Positions 60,513 to 64,000 of a stretch of DNA of 64,000 bases are shown here, one piece after another. The translations under genes were made by a program, and so were the position numbers. The stretch lies in assembly GCA_018675335.1 (NCBI GenBank), contig JABGYH010000004.1, positions 1 to 64,000 on the forward strand. The letters run 5' to 3'. How positions within the stretch are numbered: position 1 is the stretch's first letter; the number at the start of each line of letters is the position of its first letter. The notes beneath the pieces were generated by a model. That model made no database searches. It worked only from the letters and a program-made list of their open reading frames with translations, and was not told where the DNA came from. This DNA is from Candidatus Woesearchaeota archaeon (lineage in GTDB: Archaea > Nanobdellota > Nanobdellia > Woesearchaeales > UBA11576).

Positions 60513-63500
60513 TTAGTCTTCTTTTCGTCTAATGATTACAAATCCACCAACAGTTAATGCAAGTAAAAGCATAATTGCATAATCTGAAAATTCTGGAACT
60601 GCCTCACCTTGACCACCAAACTCAGTTTCAATTAACGCATCATCAGTAGCATTCAATTGAGTATAAGCAGTAGCAGTACAATTAATTGTAAAATCATACA
60701 AATTCGCACTACTAAACCCTGACGTTGAAGTATAATTCCAAGTGTTATCCCCTGACGAGTTAAATGTCATGTTAGTATCAGTAACTGATAAATCTGCAAC
60801 AGTAATCCTACACTCAGCATCATCAGTTGCAGGAGTCAAAGTTGTATTATCACTAGTTTTTGAATAGTTAGCATAAAAAACAACTGCACCATCAACATAA
60901 ACCGATTCCGAATCAGACGTATCTGAAATTTCCAACTGAGAATTCTCCCCCGCAACATAAGTTGAGAATCCCATTTCAGGAGGAATAGTAATGGCAACAT
61001 GAGTTGAATTATATTCTGCACAATCAATTGCATCAGTTACATCACTACAATTAGCACCATCATCCGAACAACGCTCAATTGACTCACAACTATCTCCAGG
61101 AATATAACAATCAACACTTCCAATCGAAAACTCTTGAAACATTTCTTGCCAAACAGCAGATTGAATACCAACACACTCTTGTCCCGCATAATAACAAGAC
61201 TCCCCAGTTGTAAACGCATCACTAAAATTAACAGTAGTTGAATGAGTTATATCAATGTCACCAAATTCGCAGGCCAATCCAGTCGCAGATGAGTTCAATA
61301 TAAAACTTGCATTTTTTTGAACACCAGTGGATACACCCGTAGACGAATTATATTCCTCATAATCACCCGTACTCGTTTTCCACTGAATAAAATCTGCTTC
61401 TTCACCTTCAAAAGATACCATAAAATTCTGCGAAGTTTTCTTAGTCGTAAAATTCAAACACGCTGTTTGATAACCTAAACCAGCCATATCAGTCACATTT
61501 AATTCATAAAAATAAGTAGTTGCAGCAGTTAAATTAAATCCTAATGAATCATCCCACTGATCTAAAGGAAAACTATGAAACAACTTATAATCATCCAAAT
61601 CATAATATGGATCGTTATAACTATCCAAACTAGAGTTCAATGTAGTACAAGTAGAATCATTAAGATAAAACGTCAATGTTGCATTAGTAGGCTCAGTCGT
61701 CATAAAATCAATAAATGCAGCAATTGAATCTAAATGCTTCGAAATATCCCTAATTGAGGGAGCATCAGAATCTGATTCTGAGTTATAAGCATCTTTACAT
61801 TCCCACGCCCATAAACAATCAGGATCATCACAATCCGCAAACCCATCGTAATCATCATCATAATTATTAAAACAAAATGATTCAAAACTACAATGTCCCC
61901 CTGCGCATCCAGAATCGCATTGATCAGGATTCATATCACAATCAATAGGAACTACATCTTCCCACATATCTGTACCCGCATTCCAAGACCCAGTCGTGTG
62001 ATGAACAAACGTATCCCAATTTTCATGACAAAAACCACCTTCAGGCAGCCAAGCATCAGATTCCCATTGACAATCTTTACTACTGCTACCACAGTCAGGA
62101 GAAGTAGTACAAAAATCACAAATGTCATCACAACCAAAAGCATCATCACTAAAATGACAAGTATTTGACCAAGTATCATACTCGCAACCCATAGCTAAAC
62201 ATGCAGATTCTTCACCGTAAAAAAATCCACAACCCGCAGTTCCAGCAATATTAGTACATTCAGGAATAACTGAACACTCAGGATCCGCACAATCTATAAA
62301 ACCATTACCGTTATTATCAGCACCATCAAAACAATCTATCTCAGTTGAATCACACACATAAAAACCATAAAATCCCCCTGGAGCTTCCTGTCCATGACAT
62401 TGAGTATCCTCACAATCAGTACCAAAAAAACCATCATCATCAATACCATTACCACAGATTTCTCCAACAGGACCTTCACTTGATTCAGCAACTGATGCTT
62501 CAAACTTTTTTAATATCCAATCTTCAGAATCTACTTCATCAGTAGAAGAACCTGCAACATATAAATCTCCTTCATTACCTTTAACAACTGAATATGCAAT
62601 ATCGACCATACGAATTCCAATAGTAGTATTCCAAGCAGAACTATCTTCAGTACCGGTATCATCAAACTTTTTAATTTTCATGTCTTCCATACCCAAATAT
62701 CCAGTTTGACCTACAACAAAAACGTCACCATTTTCGTCAATGTAAATTGATCTTGCCCTACCACTTTCACCTTCATCTAAAGTTTTGTTCCAACCAGATA
62801 TGGTTCCAGATTCAATACCTTCAGAGGAATATTTTTTAATAATCCAGTCATAATCCATACTATCATCAAATGCTCCGTAACCTACAACAAATATATCTCC
62901 GGAGTCATCAACTTCAACACCGTAAGCTTCAGAATCATAAGATTGTGTTGGATGAGATCTAATTATTTTATTCCAATTAATTGTATCTTCTACTCCTGAA
63001 CTATCAAATTTCTTAAGCCACCACATGGCCATGCCATCATAAGCTTTTCCGACAACATAAATATTTCCGGAAATATCTGAAGTTAAATCGTACGGAGCAT
63101 CAGAATCTCCAGCATAATCAAAAACAACATCAAGATAATTAGTAGTACAAGTACTTCCTTGATCTAAACTTCCACATTCGGAAAGACTACTCCCTCCAAA
63201 ATCAAGTTCGTTACCACCAGAATCAAATTTCTTAATCCACCAATCACTAGCGGTTGAAAATCCTACCTTATTAACTAAATTTTCTCCTCTACCAAGAACA
63301 TAAATATTTCCAAAGTCATCTATTTCAATACCCATTGCAGAATCATAAGAAAAACCATCAGAACTATAACATTGATTCCAATCCCTAGTATCTTCAACAC
63401 CTACAGAATTATACTTTTTAATCATCCAATCAAAACTACTCGTACCAGTAACACAATTCCTTGCACTGCCAACTACAAATACACTTCCGGAAGAATCAAT

Positions 63501-64000
63501 AGCCGCATCATACGCAATAGTTCCTTCTGAAATTTGTTTATCCCAATATATAGTATCTTCAGTTCCATCAGAACCGAATTTTTTTATTATCCAATCCCAA
63601 TTGTCTCCACCTTGACCTACAACATAAATGTTATTTTCCCCATCAACAGTCATAGCATAAGGAATATCATTTGGACCAATATCAATAGTTTTATTCCAAC
63701 CAGCATCAACTCCAAATTCAACTCCTTCTTCAGGACTTTCAGAAGAACTTGATTCTCCTCCTGCAGCATCTAATTCTTCCTGACCTGAAAAGAAAAAATC
63801 ATAAGTAAAATCAAAAATTGAGTCAGGATCAAAATATACTGCATGCGACAAACAAGAGTCCCACACATACCCAGTCATTTCACCATAACACATACAATCA
63901 GTACTACTTACAGTACCACCATTACGATTATAACTTGGACAAGTAATTTCTTTACTTTTAAGTTCAGGATCATAATAATCTAGATGATAAATAGCACAAC
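60513..64000 (-). CDS. Giant secreted beta-propeller protein with PEF-CTERM-like tail (5' end outside window)
   Basis: The minus-strand frame is open from the right window edge to TAA at 60513, so the true start lies beyond 64000; at least 1161 codons are present. Seven repeats of about 50-70 residues (NKTI, GNIYVVG, DWWIKKF, ED) predict a seven-bladed propeller. Then come Cys/Asp-rich calcium-type motifs (CGNGIDDDG, CFDGADNNGNGFIDCADPEC, DDDYDGFADCDDPDC), Ig-like segments (TTEPTNATLTFYLNDS), and the tail VPEFSDYAIMLLLALTVGG followed by RRKED. The PEF motif, hydrophobic helix and basic end resemble archaeosortase substrates; no archaeosortase is seen here. Confidence 0.85.
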   Translation of the reverse strand, partial: CAIYHLDYYDPELKSKEITCPSYNRNGGTVSSTDCMCYGEMTGYVWDSCLSHAVYFDPDSIFDFTYDFFFSGQEELDAAGGESSSSESPEEGVEFGVDAGWNKTIDIGPNDIPYAMTVDGENNIYVVGQGGDNWDWIIKKFGSDGTEDTIYWDKQISEGTIAYDAAIDSSGSVFVVGSARNCVTGTSSFDWMIKKYNSVGVEDTRDWNQCYSSDGFSYDSAMGIEIDDFGNIYVLGRGENLVNKVGFSTASDWWIKKFDSGGNELDFGGSSLSECGSLDQGSTCTTNYLDVVFDYAGDSDAPYDLTSDISGNIYVVGKAYDGMAMWWLKKFDSSGVEDTINWNKIIRSHPTQSYDSEAYGVEVDDSGDIFVVGYGAFDDSMDYDWIIKKYSSEGIESGTISGWNKTLDEGESGRARSIYIDENGDVFVVGQTGYLGMEDMKIKKFDDTGTEDSSAWNTTIGIRMVDIAYSVVKGNEGDLYVAGSSTDEVDSEDWILKKFEASVAESSEGPVGEICGNGIDDDGFFGTDCEDTQCHGQEAPGGFYGFYVCDSTEIDCFDGADNNGNGFIDCADPECSVIPECTNIAGTAGCGFFYGEESACLAMGCEYDTWSNTCHFSDDAFGCDDICDFCTTSPDCGSSSKDCQWESDAWLPEGGFCHENWDTFVHHTTGSWNAGTDMWEDVVPIDCDMNPDQCDSGCAGGHCSFESFCFNNYDDDYDGFADCDDPDCLWAWECKDAYNSESDSDAPSIRDISKHLDSIAAFIDFMTTEPTNATLTFYLNDSTCTTLNSSLDSYNDPYYDLDDYKLFHSFPLDQWDDSLGFNLTAATTYFYELNVTDMAGLGYQTACLNFTTKKTSQNFMVSFEGEEADFIQWKTSTGDYEEYNSSTGVSTGVQKNASFILNSSATGLACEFGDIDITHSTTVNFSDAFTTGESCYYAGQECVGIQSAVWQEMFQEFSIGSVDCYIPGDSCESIERCSDDGANCSDVTDAIDCAEYNSTHVAITIPPEMGFSTYVAGENSQLEISDTSDSESVYVDGAVVFYANYSKTSDNTTLTPATDDAECRITVADLSVTDTNMTFNSSGDNTWNYTSTSGFSSANLYDFTINCTATAYTQLNATDDALIETEFGGQGEAVPEFSDYAIMLLLALTVGGFVIIRRKED

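Noticed and set aside
61893-62545. Short plus-strand frames opposite the giant surface protein
   Set aside because: Low-complexity shadows (Thr/Ile/His-rich) of the minus-strand Cys/Asp-rich coding sequence without start signals.

Overview
The window looks like a chromosomal segment of an AT-rich archaeon of the DPANN type, most like Woesearchaeota or Pacearchaeota (inferred from gene content only). Evidence for archaea: archaeal-type ribosomal proteins uS12 and uS7, TATA boxes (TTTAAATA and variants) about 25 nt upstream of leaderless start codons, Lrp, TrmB and AbrB-PhoU regulators, an Lhr-type helicase, and secreted proteins that include one with a PEF-CTERM-like sorting tail. Two start modes alternate. 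Many genes are leaderless; others have a GGTGAT or GAGGTG Shine-Dalgarno 2-7 nt before the start. I used both rules to move several starts inward from the longest open frame. Bacterial-looking genes include uvrA, uvrB, uvrC, a long-form S-adenosylhomocysteinase, RNase H1 with a viroplasmin-like domain, and two peptidoglycan-hydrolase-like proteins.

Layout. 1-1.3 kb: left-truncated beta-helix surface protein with an in-frame TAG, preceded by a 71-bp AAT microsatellite in its leader. 1.4-4.5 kb: Lrp regulator, a divergent promoter with TTTC-CT-GAAA dyads, an unrecognised winged-helix protein, and a thymidylate synthase-like protein lacking the catalytic Cys. 4.6-8.7 kb: U32/RlhA-type protein and an orphan sharing one palindromic TATA box, then SahH. 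8.9-19.6 kb: small membrane or soluble proteins, a GILT/DsbA-like thiol protein, TrmB, uS12-uS7, a SemiSWEET-like protein, MazG, a DUF4145/HEPN-like protein and a very acidic protein. 19.8-27.3 kb: Lhr helicase with a KEPE-repeat insertion, sugar nucleotidyltransferase, DUF1653, UPF0182. 27.5-39.8 kb: a five-gene minus-strand operon (RNase H1, nucleotidyltransferase, EEP nuclease, membrane protein, receiver), DUF2188, patatin, YprB-like exonuclease, IMPase-like enzyme, double-Lrp regulator, methyltransferase. 40-46.4 kb: UvrABC. 46.6-54.7 kb: lytic-transglycosylase-like protein, DEAD-box helicase with a long structured leader and RGG-like tail, four small membrane or associated proteins, AbrB-PhoU, M23 peptidase. 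54.8-60.4 kb: PLDc_N-like peptide, ZIP transporter, a eukaryotic-like protein kinase followed by two paralogous unknown proteins, exonuclease, BtpA. 60.5-64 kb: giant secreted protein with seven beta-propeller repeats and a PEF-CTERM-like tail, running off the right edge.

I found no tRNA, rRNA, CRISPR array, transposase or integrase. The least explained items are the kinase-plus-paralogue module (55.9-58.8 kb), the Cys-less thymidylate synthase, the two wall-hydrolase-like proteins, and the repeat-bearing leader with amber codon at the left edge.
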